DNA from: Curtobacterium sp. VKM Ac-2922
GTDB taxonomy: Bacteria > Actinomycetota > Actinomycetes > Actinomycetales > Microbacteriaceae
Length of the DNA: 64,000 nt
Reading direction: 5' to 3'
NCBI RefSeq assembly: GCF_022815645.1
Contig: NZ_JALGRO010000009.1
Coordinates: forward strand, 108,010 to 172,009
Shown: piece by piece, positions 49,952 through 58,261 of the stretch
Layout: each line of letters starts with the position of its first letter
Position numbering within the stretch: the stretch's first letter is position 1
Position numbers and translations under genes: made by a program
Notes under the pieces: generated by a model
What the model saw: the letters and a program-made list of their open reading frames with translations, nothing else
Told to the model about the DNA's origin: nothing
The model's database searches: none

Positions 49952-50778
49952 CAGTGCACCACCTGGTAGCTCTCGATGAGCGACTTGATGATGAGCCCCC
50001 ACCCGTCGACGAGCACGAACAGCAGGATCTTGAACGGCAGCGAGATCATCACGGGCGGCAGCATCATCATGCCCATCGACATCAGCGCCGCGGACACGAC
50101 CAGGTCGATGACCAGGAAGGGGATGAAGATGACGAACCCGATGATGAACGCGCTGCGCAGCTCGGAGATGATGAACGCCGGGATCACGGTCGTCATCGGG
50201 ACGGCGTCCAGGTCCTTCGGGTTCGGCAGGCCGGCGGCGCGGGTGATGAGCGCCACGTCCTCCTCGCGCGTCTGGTGCAGCATGAACGTGCGCAGGGGCT
50301 TGGTGCCGATGTCGACGGCCTGCTGGAAGTCCAGGTGTCCGGCCAGGTAGGGCTGCAGGGCGTCGTCGTTGATGTGCCCGATGACCGGTGCCATCACGAA
50401 CAGCGACAGGAACAGGGCCAGTCCCGCGATGACCTGGTTCGGCGGGATCGACTGCAGGCCGAGCGCGTTCCGGGTCATCGCCAGGACGACGAAGATCTTC
50501 GTGAACGACGTCATCATGAGCATGAGCGCCGGCGCGATGCTCAGCAGCGTGATGCCGATCAGCGTGACGACCGCCGACGAGGGGGTGCCGTCCGGCCCGT
50601 TCACGTTGACGTTGAAGCCGCCGGTCGCGGGCCCCGCTGGTGCGGAGGGCGTCGCGGGAGCGGTCGGCTGGACGACCCCGGCGGCGTGCGCGCCGGTCGC
50701 CGTGAGCATGAGGAAGCCGGCGACCGTGGCCACCCCGAGGATCGCGAGGAGCAGGACGCGGCCGCGCGCGGCGGTCAC
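49951..50778 (-). CDS. fliP: flagellar export protein FliP
   Basis: A 275-aa export-gate protein. Residues 1-30 are a cleavable signal (LLLAILGVATVAGFLMLTAT), then a Pro/Gly-rich linker; the core has LMLMMTSFTKIFVVLAMTRN, a family hallmark, IPPNQVIAGLALFLSLFVMA and, near the end, PFLVIDLVVSAALMSMGMMM. GTG at 50778 overlaps fliO. Confidence 0.97.
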   Translation of the reverse strand: MTAARGRVLLLAILGVATVAGFLMLTATGAHAAGVVQPTAPATPSAPAGPATGGFNVNVNGPDGTPSSAVVTLIGITLLSIAPALMLMMTSFTKIFVVLAMTRNALGLQSIPPNQVIAGLALFLSLFVMAPVIGHINDDALQPYLAGHLDFQQAVDIGTKPLRTFMLHQTREEDVALITRAAGLPNPKDLDAVPMTTVIPAFIISELRSAFIIGFVIFIPFLVIDLVVSAALMSMGMMMLPPVMISLPFKILLFVLVDGWGLIIKSLIESYQVVH

Positions 50779-51314
50779 CCGGCCCGCCGTGAGCGCAGTG
50801 CAGCGGCGGCCTGGCGCCAGGTTCCGGCAGACAGGATCGAGCCCTGCAGGCTGGTGGCGGCCGGCACGGCAGTGCGGCGGTCGCGGTTGCGGTTGCGGGG
50901 GCGCATGGGCAGCGGCTCCGCCGCGTCGGACGGGAGGCCCGGCGCGGCCTGGGACTGTCGGTCCAGTTCCTGACGGAACTGCTCGGCCGACGGGGTCGGA
51001 CGCACCGGCAGCGTCACGGGACCGGTCACGATGGTGAGCTCCGGCGCCGGTGCGGCGCCGCTGGTGAGCAGACTGACGCCGGCCTCGGTGACCCCGAGCA
51101 CGAGCCGCTCGCCCTCGACGTCGACCACGACGACGCTCGCCTTGCCGCCGATGCCCTGGCGGCCGACGACCTCGACCGACGCCGAGCGGCGGCCCCGGGT
51201 CTTCTTCCCCGCGCCGAACTGCCCCTTCGACACGCGTCGGTGCAGCACCCACATCAGGGCGAGCACGACGCCGAGCGAGAGCGCGACGCGGAGGGCGATG
51301 ACGAGCGTGTCCAC
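50775..51314 (-). CDS. fliO: flagellar protein FliO-like
   Basis: A 179-aa bitopic protein: one N-terminal helix (VDTLVIALRVALSLGVVLAL), a basic loop (RRVSKGQFGAGKKTRGRRSA), then a small beta domain with VVGRQGIGGKASVVVVDVEG and ERLVLGVTEAGVSLL, which matches FliO, and a disordered tail. FliO aids FliP assembly. Assignment rests on fold signature plus position between fliN and fliP. GTG at 51314. Confidence 0.88.
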   Translation of the reverse strand: MDTLVIALRVALSLGVVLALMWVLHRRVSKGQFGAGKKTRGRRSASVEVVGRQGIGGKASVVVVDVEGERLVLGVTEAGVSLLTSGAAPAPELTIVTGPVTLPVRPTPSAEQFRQELDRQSQAAPGLPSDAAEPLPMRPRNRNRDRRTAVPAATSLQGSILSAGTWRQAAAALRSRRAG

Positions 51315-51322
51315 AGCCGGGC

Positions 51323-52036
51323 TCAGAGGCTCTCTGCGACGTCGAGGATCTTGGTGATGCGGACGGCGTAGTCCTGGTCGACGACGACGACCTCGCCGTG
51401 CGCGATGAGCCGACCGTTCAGCAGGACGTCGGCGGGTGCCCCGGCGGAGCGGTCGAGCTCGACGACAGCGCCCGGCTCCATGCCGAGCACGTCGCGGACG
51501 GACATCCGCGTCCGCCCGATCTCGACGGTCAGCGTCATCTCGACGTTGTTGATGCGGCCGAGGTTGCCCGTCGGGATGCTCGTCGCGGGTCGCCCGGCGG
51601 GGGCGCCGACGGTGCCGTTCTGGCGGACCCGCAGCCCGAACCAGCCGCTCGGCTGTCCGCCCGCGGTGAGCTCGAAGACGACGGTCTCGGGGTCGGCGAA
51701 CAGCGATGCGGCGGACTCGCGGCGAGCATCGCCGAGGACTCCGACGCCGAGCACGGACGCGGCGGCCTCGAGCGAGGGGCGCAGCACGTCGGTGACGTCG
51801 ACCAGTCCGTGGTCGGTGCCGCCGGCGGCGGTGATCGTGCCCAGGTCGGTCAGGACCAGGGCGAGGTCGGCGGACAGTCCGCCGACGAAGGACGCGACCA
51901 CGCCGTCGACCGCAGCCTCGAGGACGGCGGAGGTGGCGCCTCCAGGCAGCGTCAGCGCACGGAGCGGAGCCGCCGTCGGCAGCTGGAGCGCGAGCGCCTC
52001 GGCGGCCGCGGTGTGGAGGGTGGTGGTGGCGGTCAT
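51323..52036 (-). CDS. fliN: flagellar motor switch protein FliN, long form
   Basis: A 237-aa switch protein. The C-terminal about 85 residues are the SpoA/FliN domain (GRINNVEMTLTVEIGRTRMS, VRDVLGMEPGAVVELDRSAG, VLLNGRLIAHGEVVVVDQDY). The first about 150 residues resemble a single CheC/FliM-middle-type domain (AVLEAAVDGVVASFVGGLSA, VLRPSLEAAASVLGV) as in FliY, but the CheC phosphatase ExxN pair is not evident. ATG at 52036 overlaps the fliM stop. Confidence 0.93.
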   Translation of the reverse strand: MTATTTLHTAAAEALALQLPTAAPLRALTLPGGATSAVLEAAVDGVVASFVGGLSADLALVLTDLGTITAAGGTDHGLVDVTDVLRPSLEAAASVLGVGVLGDARRESAASLFADPETVVFELTAGGQPSGWFGLRVRQNGTVGAPAGRPATSIPTGNLGRINNVEMTLTVEIGRTRMSVRDVLGMEPGAVVELDRSAGAPADVLLNGRLIAHGEVVVVDQDYAVRITKILDVAESL

Positions 52037-52941
52037 GCGGGCTGCTCCGATGTGGTGGTGACGACGATGCCGGCGAGGCGCGAGCCGTTCGCGCCGACGG
52101 CGGCGGTGCCGACGGGCTCGCCGTCGACCGCGATGGTGAGGGGGCGGTGCTGCGGGTGCGGCAGCGGCAGCACGTCGCCGACGGCGAGGCTGAGGACCTG
52201 GGACGGCAGGACCGACGCGGGCGCGAGTCGCAGCGAGACGCCGACGGGGACCCCGGCGAGCTGCGCGTCGAGCAGGGCGCGGGCGTCGGCCGGGGTGACG
52301 GTGGCGGCGGTCTCGCCGAGTTGCGGCAGGACGGTCTCGGCGGGCAGCGCGAGCGTGCCGGGCGCGATGCGCTCCCCCACGCGGATGCTGAACGACGCGA
52401 CGATCATCAGGTCGCCCTTCTGGGCGGCCTGGGCGAACTGCGAGTTGTACTGGAACCCGCCGACGGTGACGTCGTGGACGAGCAGCCCGCCGAACGAGTA
52501 GCGCAGGTCGTCGAGGGCGTCCTCGACGATCTTGCGGACCAGGGCCTGCTCGATGGGCGTGAACGTGCGGTCGGGCGTCGGCAGCGGCTTCGCGGCGCCG
52601 AGCGCGTGCGACACCCAGGTCAGGGCGGCGTCGAGCGGCACCTGCAGCACGCCCTTCGGCGTCGTGTCGGCGATCGGCAGCAGCGCCATGCCGGTCAGGG
52701 CGGGCAGCGAGGCGGCGTACTCGTCGTACGTCATCATCTGGACCTGCTCGCTCGTGACCTGGCTCACGACGCGGACCTTGGCGGTCAGCTGCGTGCCCCA
52801 CTGCCTGGCGAACGTCTCGAAGGCGAGCTCCAGCACCCGGGCGTGCTCGCGAGCGAGCGTCGACGGGCGCGCGAAGTCGTACACCTCGGGCGCGGGCAGG
52901 ATGTCGGTCACGGAGGGGCCTATCGGTCCCCTGAGTGCCAC
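52033..52941 (-). CDS. fliM: flagellar motor switch protein FliM
   Basis: A 302-aa switch protein. The middle domain has RPSTLAREHARVLELAFETF, the conserved start of FliM, and SASLPALTGMALLPIADTTP-type segments; the C-terminal SpoA domain (about 225-300) has GVSLRLAPASVLPSQVLSLA and VGDVLPLPHPQ. The N-terminal CheY-binding peptide (LSQxEIDALL) of enterobacterial FliM is lacking, and the protein begins at ILPAPEVYDFARP. GTG at 52941; a GTG at 52911 is an alternative. A 59-bp gap precedes it. Confidence 0.95.
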   Translation of the reverse strand: MALRGPIGPSVTDILPAPEVYDFARPSTLAREHARVLELAFETFARQWGTQLTAKVRVVSQVTSEQVQMMTYDEYAASLPALTGMALLPIADTTPKGVLQVPLDAALTWVSHALGAAKPLPTPDRTFTPIEQALVRKIVEDALDDLRYSFGGLLVHDVTVGGFQYNSQFAQAAQKGDLMIVASFSIRVGERIAPGTLALPAETVLPQLGETAATVTPADARALLDAQLAGVPVGVSLRLAPASVLPSQVLSLAVGDVLPLPHPQHRPLTIAVDGEPVGTAAVGANGSRLAGIVVTTTSEQPA

Positions 52942-53000
52942 CCGTCAGTGCTGTACCCCGGAGTGGGGCCGTCGTCCGGGTGGTGGGGTCGTCGCCCGGG

Positions 53001-53948
53001 CTACCCGGTCGTGCTCCCGTTCGCCGTGTCCTGTGCCTGGGCCAGCGCGGGCATCAGCGCGCTGACGTCCTGGTCCTGGTTCGACAGCACCACGATGTCG
53101 ACCCGGCGGTTCAGGGCGTTGTCGGCGTCGGTCGCGCCCTTGGCCAGCGGGCGACTCGATCCGAAGCCGACGCTCTGCACGTGCTCGCCCGGCATCCCGC
53201 CGCGTTCGACCAGGTCGCGGAGCACCCCGGTCGCCCGCGCTGCGCTGAGCTCCCAGTTGGTCGCGTACGGCGCGGTCGAGTTCCGCTGGTCGGCGTGGCC
53301 CTCGACGCTGACGTCGTGGCCGGCGCCCTTGAGCACCGGGGCGATGGCGTCCATGATCGTCCTCGCCTGCGCGGACAGGTCGGCGCTGTTCGTGCCGAAG
53401 TACGTCTCGCTGCCGACCAGCCGCACGGTCAGCCCGCGGGAGTCGACCGTGAACTGCACGTTCGCGGTCTGCCCGGCCTTGTCGAGGTTGCCGGTGATGG
53501 CCTTCTGGATCGCCTTCAGGTCGTCGAGCTCCTTGGTGGCAGCCGCGACGTCCTGCTTGCTGGCCGTGGCCGGCACCGCGGTCGACGCCGGGTCGACGTT
53601 GGTGTCCTTCGCTCCGGACGCGGCGGTCGAGTGGTCGGCCTTCGCGTCGTCCGTCGAGTAGCCCTTGCCGTCCTTGACCTGGTCGGCCTTGACGACGGTG
53701 CCGCTGGCCGTGTCGATCTTGGCCGTCTTGACCTCGCCGAAGCCCGTCGCCAACGAGTTCTTCAGCGCGATGTACTTCTGCTGGTCCACCGTCGACATCG
53801 CGAAGAGCACCAGGAACATGCACATCAGGACGGTGATCATGTCCATGTAGGACGCCATCCACCGCTCGTCGGGGTGCTCGGCGTCGTCGTGGCCGCCCTT
53901 CTTCCGGCCGCCGCGACCGCGTCCGTGCCCGCGGGGGTTCGCGCTCAT
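53001..53948 (-). CDS. motB: flagellar stator protein MotB (OmpA-family domain)
   Basis: A 315-aa stator subunit. The basic, Gly-rich N-terminus precedes the single helix with the proton-carrying aspartate D36 (MASYMDMITVLMCMFLVLFA). A plug/linker region (Ala/Asp/Lys-rich, about 60-150) leads to the OmpA-type peptidoglycan-binding domain (VEGHADQRNSTAPYATNWEL, about 225-245). It anchors the stator to the cell wall. Starts 2 bp after the motA stop. Confidence 0.96.
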   Translation of the reverse strand: MSANPRGHGRGRGGRKKGGHDDAEHPDERWMASYMDMITVLMCMFLVLFAMSTVDQQKYIALKNSLATGFGEVKTAKIDTASGTVVKADQVKDGKGYSTDDAKADHSTAASGAKDTNVDPASTAVPATASKQDVAAATKELDDLKAIQKAITGNLDKAGQTANVQFTVDSRGLTVRLVGSETYFGTNSADLSAQARTIMDAIAPVLKGAGHDVSVEGHADQRNSTAPYATNWELSAARATGVLRDLVERGGMPGEHVQSVGFGSSRPLAKGATDADNALNRRVDIVVLSNQDQDVSALMPALAQAQDTANGSTTG

Positions 53949-53950
53949 CG

Positions 53951-54796
53951 TCAGGCCGCCAGCTGCTCGTCGTCGGCGTCGGCGCTGCCGCCGCCCTTGC
54001 CGGCCTTGGCCTTGCCCGCCTTGCCCTTGCCTGCCGCCGCCTCGTTCCGCGCGGCCGGCGGCACCATGGCCTTCAGGCGCTCCCCGAGCAGGCGCGGCTG
54101 GCTGCCGGCCTGCACCGCGAGCAGTCCCTCCATCAGCAGGGTCTGCCGGTCGGACTCCAGCTGCGCGAGCTTGCGGAGCTTGCCGCCGATCGGCAGCCAC
54201 ATGAAGTTCGCGGTCAGCAGGCCCCAGAGCGTCGCGACGAACGCACTCGCGATCAGGGGGCCGAGTTCATCGGGCTTGCCGAGGTTCGCCAGCACGTGGG
54301 TCAGCGACACGACGGTGCCGATGATCCCGACGGTCGGGGCGAAGCCGCCCAGGCCCATGAAGAACGAGCTCGCGCTGCGCATCGGTGCCGCGTTCGACTC
54401 GATCTCGTCCTCCAGCAGGATCCGCAGCTCGTCACCGTCGGTACCGTCGGCGATGTTCTGCAGCGCCTTCTTCATGAACGGGTCGTCGTGCTTGTCCGCC
54501 TCTTGTTCCAGGGCGAGCAGGCCGTTGGACCGCGCGACCTCGGCCAGGCCGACGACGTCGTCGATGACCGCGGCGGGCGGCGTGACCTTGCCGGTGAACG
54601 CCTTCGGTGCGGCCTTGAAGCTCGCGATGGCGTCCTTGAGCGTGGTGCTCGCGACCCCGGCGCCGATGGTGGCGCCGAAGACGAGCAGGATCGGGGCCGG
54701 CAGGAACAGTCCGCCGAGCTCGACGTGCTCCATCTCGATCATGCCGAACAGGGCACCGAAGGCGAGCAGGATCCCGATGATCGTCGCGATGTCCAC
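53951..54796 (-). CDS. motA: flagellar stator protein MotA
   Basis: A 281-aa membrane protein with four helices: VDIATIIGILLAFGALFGMI and LPAPILLVFGATIGAGVAST at the N-terminus, then FFMGLGGFAPTVGIIGTVVS and ASAFVATLWGLLTANFMWLP. The intervening cytoplasmic domain (about 80-165) carries the torque-generating charged helix. A Lys/Gly/Ala-rich tail (GKGKAGKAKAGKGG) is an unusual extension. GTG at 54796, 1 bp from the flbD stop. Confidence 0.97.
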   Translation of the reverse strand: MDIATIIGILLAFGALFGMIEMEHVELGGLFLPAPILLVFGATIGAGVASTTLKDAIASFKAAPKAFTGKVTPPAAVIDDVVGLAEVARSNGLLALEQEADKHDDPFMKKALQNIADGTDGDELRILLEDEIESNAAPMRSASSFFMGLGGFAPTVGIIGTVVSLTHVLANLGKPDELGPLIASAFVATLWGLLTANFMWLPIGGKLRKLAQLESDRQTLLMEGLLAVQAGSQPRLLGERLKAMVPPAARNEAAAGKGKAGKAKAGKGGGSADADDEQLAA

Positions 54797-54797
54797 G

Positions 54798-55088
54798 TCA
54801 GCGCCCCCCGTCCAGCGAGCGCGGGGCCGGAGCGGCGTGCAGCGGGGCCACCGCGGCCAGGGTGGGCTGCGGGCCGGTGGCGGTGCCGACGTCCGTGCCG
54901 TACGCCATGGTGACGATCCGGGCGCGGTACGCGGCGATCCGGTCGATGACCTCGGCCATGGACTCGCGGACGATGTACTTCGCCCCGTCGACCATGATGA
55001 GCGTGGTGTCCGGCGTCTCCTGGATGCGTTCCACGAGGTCGGGGTTGACAGCGAATGCACTGTCGTTGAGTCGAGTGACGACGATCAT
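54798..55088 (-). CDS. flbD: flagellar FlbD-family protein
   Basis: A 96-aa protein. The first about 62 residues are the short FlbD family domain (MIVVTRLNDSAFAVNPDLVE, PDTTLIMVDGAKYIVRES, MAEVIDRIAAYRARIV); the remainder is an Ala/Pro tail. In clostridia and bacilli this gene lies between flgE and motA; its role is uncertain. It is the first gene of the operon here, and flgE is not upstream. Confidence 0.92.
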   Translation of the reverse strand: MIVVTRLNDSAFAVNPDLVERIQETPDTTLIMVDGAKYIVRESMAEVIDRIAAYRARIVTMAYGTDVGTATGPQPTLAAVAPLHAAPAPRSLDGGR

Positions 55089-55171
55089 CTGGTCCGTCCC
55101 TGGTGTGTCTTCCCGCCACCGTCCGTGGGGCAGGTCCTGCTGGCCGCCCGTCCGTGGGTGGTCAGTGCGCT

Positions 55172-55179
55172 CTATCGGC
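55172..55179 (-). promoter_or_regulatory. candidate flagellar sigma-28 -10 element upstream of flbD
   Basis: On the minus strand the octamer GCCGATAG matches the sigma-28/FliA -10 consensus and lies 84 bp before the flbD start. The -35 at the usual 15-bp distance reads TTAC rather than TAAA, so only half the promoter is convincing. Confidence 0.45.
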
Positions 55180-55296
55180 CGGGACCGCCACGCCGTAAGT
55201 CACGACCGGGTGCATCCGATCAGGGTGGTGCGCCGGTAGTGGGGGTAGTGGGGCGTCGACGACGACGTCCCCGAACCCACCACCAGGAGGAACACC

Positions 55297-56142
55297 ATGC
55301 GGAAGAACCTCGTCACCGGCATCAGCGCCGGTGCCCTGCTCGCAGCCCTCGCGCTCGCGGTCCCGACGGCCACGGCGTCCGCGGCGACGTCCGACGCCAC
55401 GCTCTCCGTCCTGCACGCGGTCCCGAACACCACCGTGGACGTCTACCTCGACGGCAAGCGCGCCATCGACGACTTCAAGCCCGGCACCCTCGCGGGCCCG
55501 ATGATGGTCCCCGCCGGAGCGCACACGCTGGCCATCACAGCGAGTGACGCCACCGACGACTCCAAGCCGATCATCGGCCCGGCGGACGTCTCGTTCACCG
55601 CCGGTGGCAACTACACCGCCGTCGCGCACCTGAAGGCCGACGGCACCCCGACCGCCACGGTCTTCACGAACGACACCTCGGCCGTCCCCGCCGGTCAGGG
55701 TCGTCTCATCGTCCGCCACGTCGCAGCAGCACCCGCGGTCGACGTGCTCGCGGGCGGGAAGGCCGTGGTGTCCAACCTGTCGAACCCGGACGAGAAGGCG
55801 CTCGTGCTCCCCGCCGGCACCGTCTCGGCCTCGGTGGCAGCGACCGGCACCACCGCTCCGGTCATCGGCCCGGCGGACGTCGCCGTGCAGTCCGGCACCG
55901 ACACGATCGTGTACGCGTGGGGCAGCCTGAACGACAAGAACCTGGCGCTCGCCACCCAGACCATCACCGGCCTGGGCAACCCGAACGGCGTTCCGGCCGG
56001 CAACGCCGGACTCGTCGCGACGAACCGTCCCGACAGCACCACCCCGCTCGCGATCGGCGGCGGCGCAGCGGTGCTGCTCGCCGGTCTCGTGGTCGTCGTC
56101 CTGCGTCGTCGTGGCGCAGGCGACCGGGCAGCACGGCGCTGA
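55297..56142 (+). CDS. secreted DUF4397 surface protein with C-terminal anchor
   Basis: A 281-aa exported protein. The signal peptide ends near ATASAA (residue 30). Two DUF4397 beta domains follow (about 33-130 and 137-225), each starting with a VLHAVPNTTVDVYLDGK- or VRHVAAAPAVDVLAGGK-type strand and containing PVIGPADV repeats. The tail has LVATNRPDSTTP, a helix (LAIGGGAAVLLAGLVVVVL) and RRRGAGDRAARR, like a sortase substrate but without LPXTG. AGGAGGA precedes the ATG. The next gene encodes a sortase 2 bp away, then a sigma/anti-sigma pair. Confidence 0.9.
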   Translation: MRKNLVTGISAGALLAALALAVPTATASAATSDATLSVLHAVPNTTVDVYLDGKRAIDDFKPGTLAGPMMVPAGAHTLAITASDATDDSKPIIGPADVSFTAGGNYTAVAHLKADGTPTATVFTNDTSAVPAGQGRLIVRHVAAAPAVDVLAGGKAVVSNLSNPDEKALVLPAGTVSASVAATGTTAPVIGPADVAVQSGTDTIVYAWGSLNDKNLALATQTITGLGNPNGVPAGNAGLVATNRPDSTTPLAIGGGAAVLLAGLVVVVLRRRGAGDRAARR

Positions 56143-56144
56143 CC

Positions 56145-56801
56145 GTGCGGCTCCGGGTCGGGGCGGCGGTGGCGGTACCCCTTGCCGCCGCCGTCGCCCT
56201 GACCTGCCTGACCGGGTGTTCGTCGGCGGCTCCGTCCCCCGGCGGGCACCCGCTGCCGACCGCGATGGCCTCCAGCACACCGACTCCCGTCCCGTCGGCG
56301 TTCTCCACCGCAGTGCCCCAGCAGAGCGCCGCACTCCCGCGTGACGTGGCACCGACGGTCGCTCCTGCACGGATCGCCGTCGCCGGCCTGCCCATCGACC
56401 AACCCGTGCAGCCCGAGGGGGTCGACGACACCGGCGCGATGTCCCTGCCGGCGGACCCCGCGATCGCCGGGTGGTGGAAGTTCGGCCCCGGACCGACCTC
56501 GACCACCGGGACGACCGTCATCGCGGCACACGTCGACGCGGTCGGGTACGGCATCGGCCCGTTCGCCCACCTGGTCGACGTGCCGAGCGGCACCGTCATC
56601 ACCCTCACCGGCGCCGATGGCTCGACCACCCGCTACCAGGTGCAGAGCGTCGACCTGATCCGCAAGACCGGGGTGCCCTGGGCGAGCATCTTCGACCAGG
56701 ACGGACCTCGGCGACTGGTGCTCGTCACCTGCGGCGGGGCCTTCAACACCACCACCCACCACTACGACAGCAACCTCGTGGTCACCGCCACACCGCAGTG
56801 A
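56145..56801 (+). CDS. class F-like sortase
   Basis: A 218-aa lipoprotein-type sortase. Residues 1-25 carry a lipobox (LTGC, C25), so it may be lipid-anchored rather than helix-anchored. The barrel has RIAVAGLPIDQPVQP, the catalytic His H129 in VIAAHVDAVG and Cys C196 in LVLVTCGGAF. In related proteins an Arg follows in HYRDN; here the corresponding stretch reads HYDSN, so the catalytic Arg may have moved or been lost. GTG at 56145, 2 bp after the DUF4397 gene, its probable substrate. Confidence 0.87.
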   Translation: MRLRVGAAVAVPLAAAVALTCLTGCSSAAPSPGGHPLPTAMASSTPTPVPSAFSTAVPQQSAALPRDVAPTVAPARIAVAGLPIDQPVQPEGVDDTGAMSLPADPAIAGWWKFGPGPTSTTGTTVIAAHVDAVGYGIGPFAHLVDVPSGTVITLTGADGSTTRYQVQSVDLIRKTGVPWASIFDQDGPRRLVLVTCGGAFNTTTHHYDSNLVVTATPQ

Positions 56802-56854
56802 CCGATCCCCGACTCCCGACCGCGACCCGGCCCGACGCCCTAGCATCGGGACAG

Positions 56855-57442
56855 GTGCCCATCGCGGTCACCGGAAGGCCCCACGACGACGTGACGATCA
56901 CACCACCCGACGACACCGCGCTCGCCGACGCGTTCGGCAGCGGCGACGAGCGTGTCCTGCGCTCGGTGTACGAGCGTTGGTCGCCCCTGGTGCACACGCT
57001 GGCACTCCGCTCGCTCGCCGACGTCGCCGCGGCCGAGGACGTCACCCAGCAGGTGTTCGTCCGTGCCTGGCGCAGTCGCTCCACCTACGACCCGGCCAAG
57101 GCGCCACTCGGCGCCTGGCTGGTCGGCATCGCCCGCAACTGCATCACCGACGCCCACACCGAACGCACCCGGCGCCTGCGACTCACCCTGGCGGTCGCCG
57201 GGGAAGAAGCCGCGGCCCCCACGGCCGAGGACGTCACCGACGGACTCGCCGAGCGGGTGATGGTCGCCGGGGAGCTCGACCGGCTGGACGAGGTCCCCCG
57301 CACGGTGATGCGACTGGCGTTCTACGAGGAACTCAGCCACCGTGAGATCGCCGAACGGCTCGACCTGCCGCTCGGCACCGTGAAGAGCCACATCCGTCGA
57401 AGTCTGGCTCGGCTCCGAATGCGATTGGAGGTGATCGAATGA
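56855..57442 (+). CDS. ECF-like RNA polymerase sigma factor
   Basis: A 195-aa alternative sigma factor. Region 2 is at about 32-95 (RSVYERWSPLVHTLALRSLA, AAEDVTQQVFVRAWRS), region 4 at about 135-190 (DEVPRTVMRLAFYEELSHRE, PLGTVKSHIRRSLARLRMRL). GTG at 56855 is chosen because TAGCAT (56841-56846) lies 8 nt upstream; GTG at 56891 with GGAAGG is the alternative. The anti-sigma gene overlaps its stop by 4 bp. It likely controls the DUF4397/sortase genes. Confidence 0.92.
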   Translation: MPIAVTGRPHDDVTITPPDDTALADAFGSGDERVLRSVYERWSPLVHTLALRSLADVAAAEDVTQQVFVRAWRSRSTYDPAKAPLGAWLVGIARNCITDAHTERTRRLRLTLAVAGEEAAAPTAEDVTDGLAERVMVAGELDRLDEVPRTVMRLAFYEELSHREIAERLDLPLGTVKSHIRRSLARLRMRLEVIE

Positions 57443-58242
57443 ACCACATCGACGAGGAGACCCTCGCGCTGCTCGCCATCGGCGAGGTGGGCCCGTCCGG
57501 CGCGGAAGCCGAGCACCTCGCGGCATGCCCCACGTGCCGGGACGAACTCGACGACCTCCGACGCGTGGTGTCCGTTGCACGCAGTGCCGAGGGCGTCGCG
57601 ATGGAACGCCCGGCCCCGGCCGTGTGGGACCGGATCGCCACCGACCTCGGCTTCGACACCCACCGCACGGACACGGCGTGGGAGGAACCCGCTCCCGTCG
57701 TCCCGGCGCCCGTCGAACAGGAACCGACCGACGCCGCCCCCGCAGCGACACCGGCACCCCCGTCCGACGTCGCACCCCGACGCCGTGGTCGCATCCGCCG
57801 CCGCACCGTCGCCCTGCTCACCGCGGGGGTCGGGATCGTGGCGCTCGTGGCCGGGATCGGTGTGGGCGCGGTCCTGTTCCGCAGTGACGACCCCGCGGCC
57901 ACCGTCGTGTCGCGCACGGCCCTGGACCCGCTGCCCGGGTGGAACGGTGCCGCCGGCAGCGCCGAACTCGAACGCGACGCCCAGGGCCGACTCATGCTCG
58001 TCGTCGACCTGGACCACAAGGCGACCGAGGGCCAGGCACCGCTCCGCGAGGTCTGGATGATGCGCTCGGACCTGCGCGGACTGGTCAGCGTCGGGTTCCT
58101 GGACGGCGACACCGGACGGTTCGTGGTGCCCTCGGGCGTCGACCCGTCTCGGTACCCCGTGGTCGACGTCTCCGCCGAGGCCGACGACGGCAACCCCACA
58201 CACTCGGGCGACTCCGTCGTCCGGGGCACCCTGCGCACCTGA
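57439..58242 (+). CDS. zinc-binding anti-sigma factor, RskA-like
   Basis: A 267-aa membrane anti-sigma factor. The N-terminal domain has the zinc motif HLAACPTC (HxxxCxxC, about residues 27-34) after MNHIDEETLALLAIGE; a Pro/Ala linker precedes one helix (LLTAGVGIVALVAGIGVGAV, about 124-143); the outer domain has the RskA-like VSRTALDPLPGWNGAAGSAEL, QGRLMLVVDLDH and LREVWMMRSDLRGLVSVGFL. It binds the sigma factor encoded just upstream until released by regulated proteolysis. The ATG overlaps the sigma stop. Confidence 0.93.
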   Translation: MNHIDEETLALLAIGEVGPSGAEAEHLAACPTCRDELDDLRRVVSVARSAEGVAMERPAPAVWDRIATDLGFDTHRTDTAWEEPAPVVPAPVEQEPTDAAPAATPAPPSDVAPRRRGRIRRRTVALLTAGVGIVALVAGIGVGAVLFRSDDPAATVVSRTALDPLPGWNGAAGSAELERDAQGRLMLVVDLDHKATEGQAPLREVWMMRSDLRGLVSVGFLDGDTGRFVVPSGVDPSRYPVVDVSAEADDGNPTHSGDSVVRGTLRT

Positions 58243-58244
58243 CC

Positions 58245-58261
58245 CGCGCGCGGGGCGCGCG
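58245..58261 (+). terminator. possible GC-only hairpin after the anti-sigma gene
   Basis: CGCGCG on both sides of a 5-nt loop begins 3 nt after the stop codon. Short, pure GC, without a T-run; weakly supported. Confidence 0.35.

Noticed and set aside
52921-52945. A second flagellar sigma-28 promoter (ACCGATAG) at the fliM start
   Set aside because: It lies inside the fliM coding start, differs from the consensus at the first base and has no -35.
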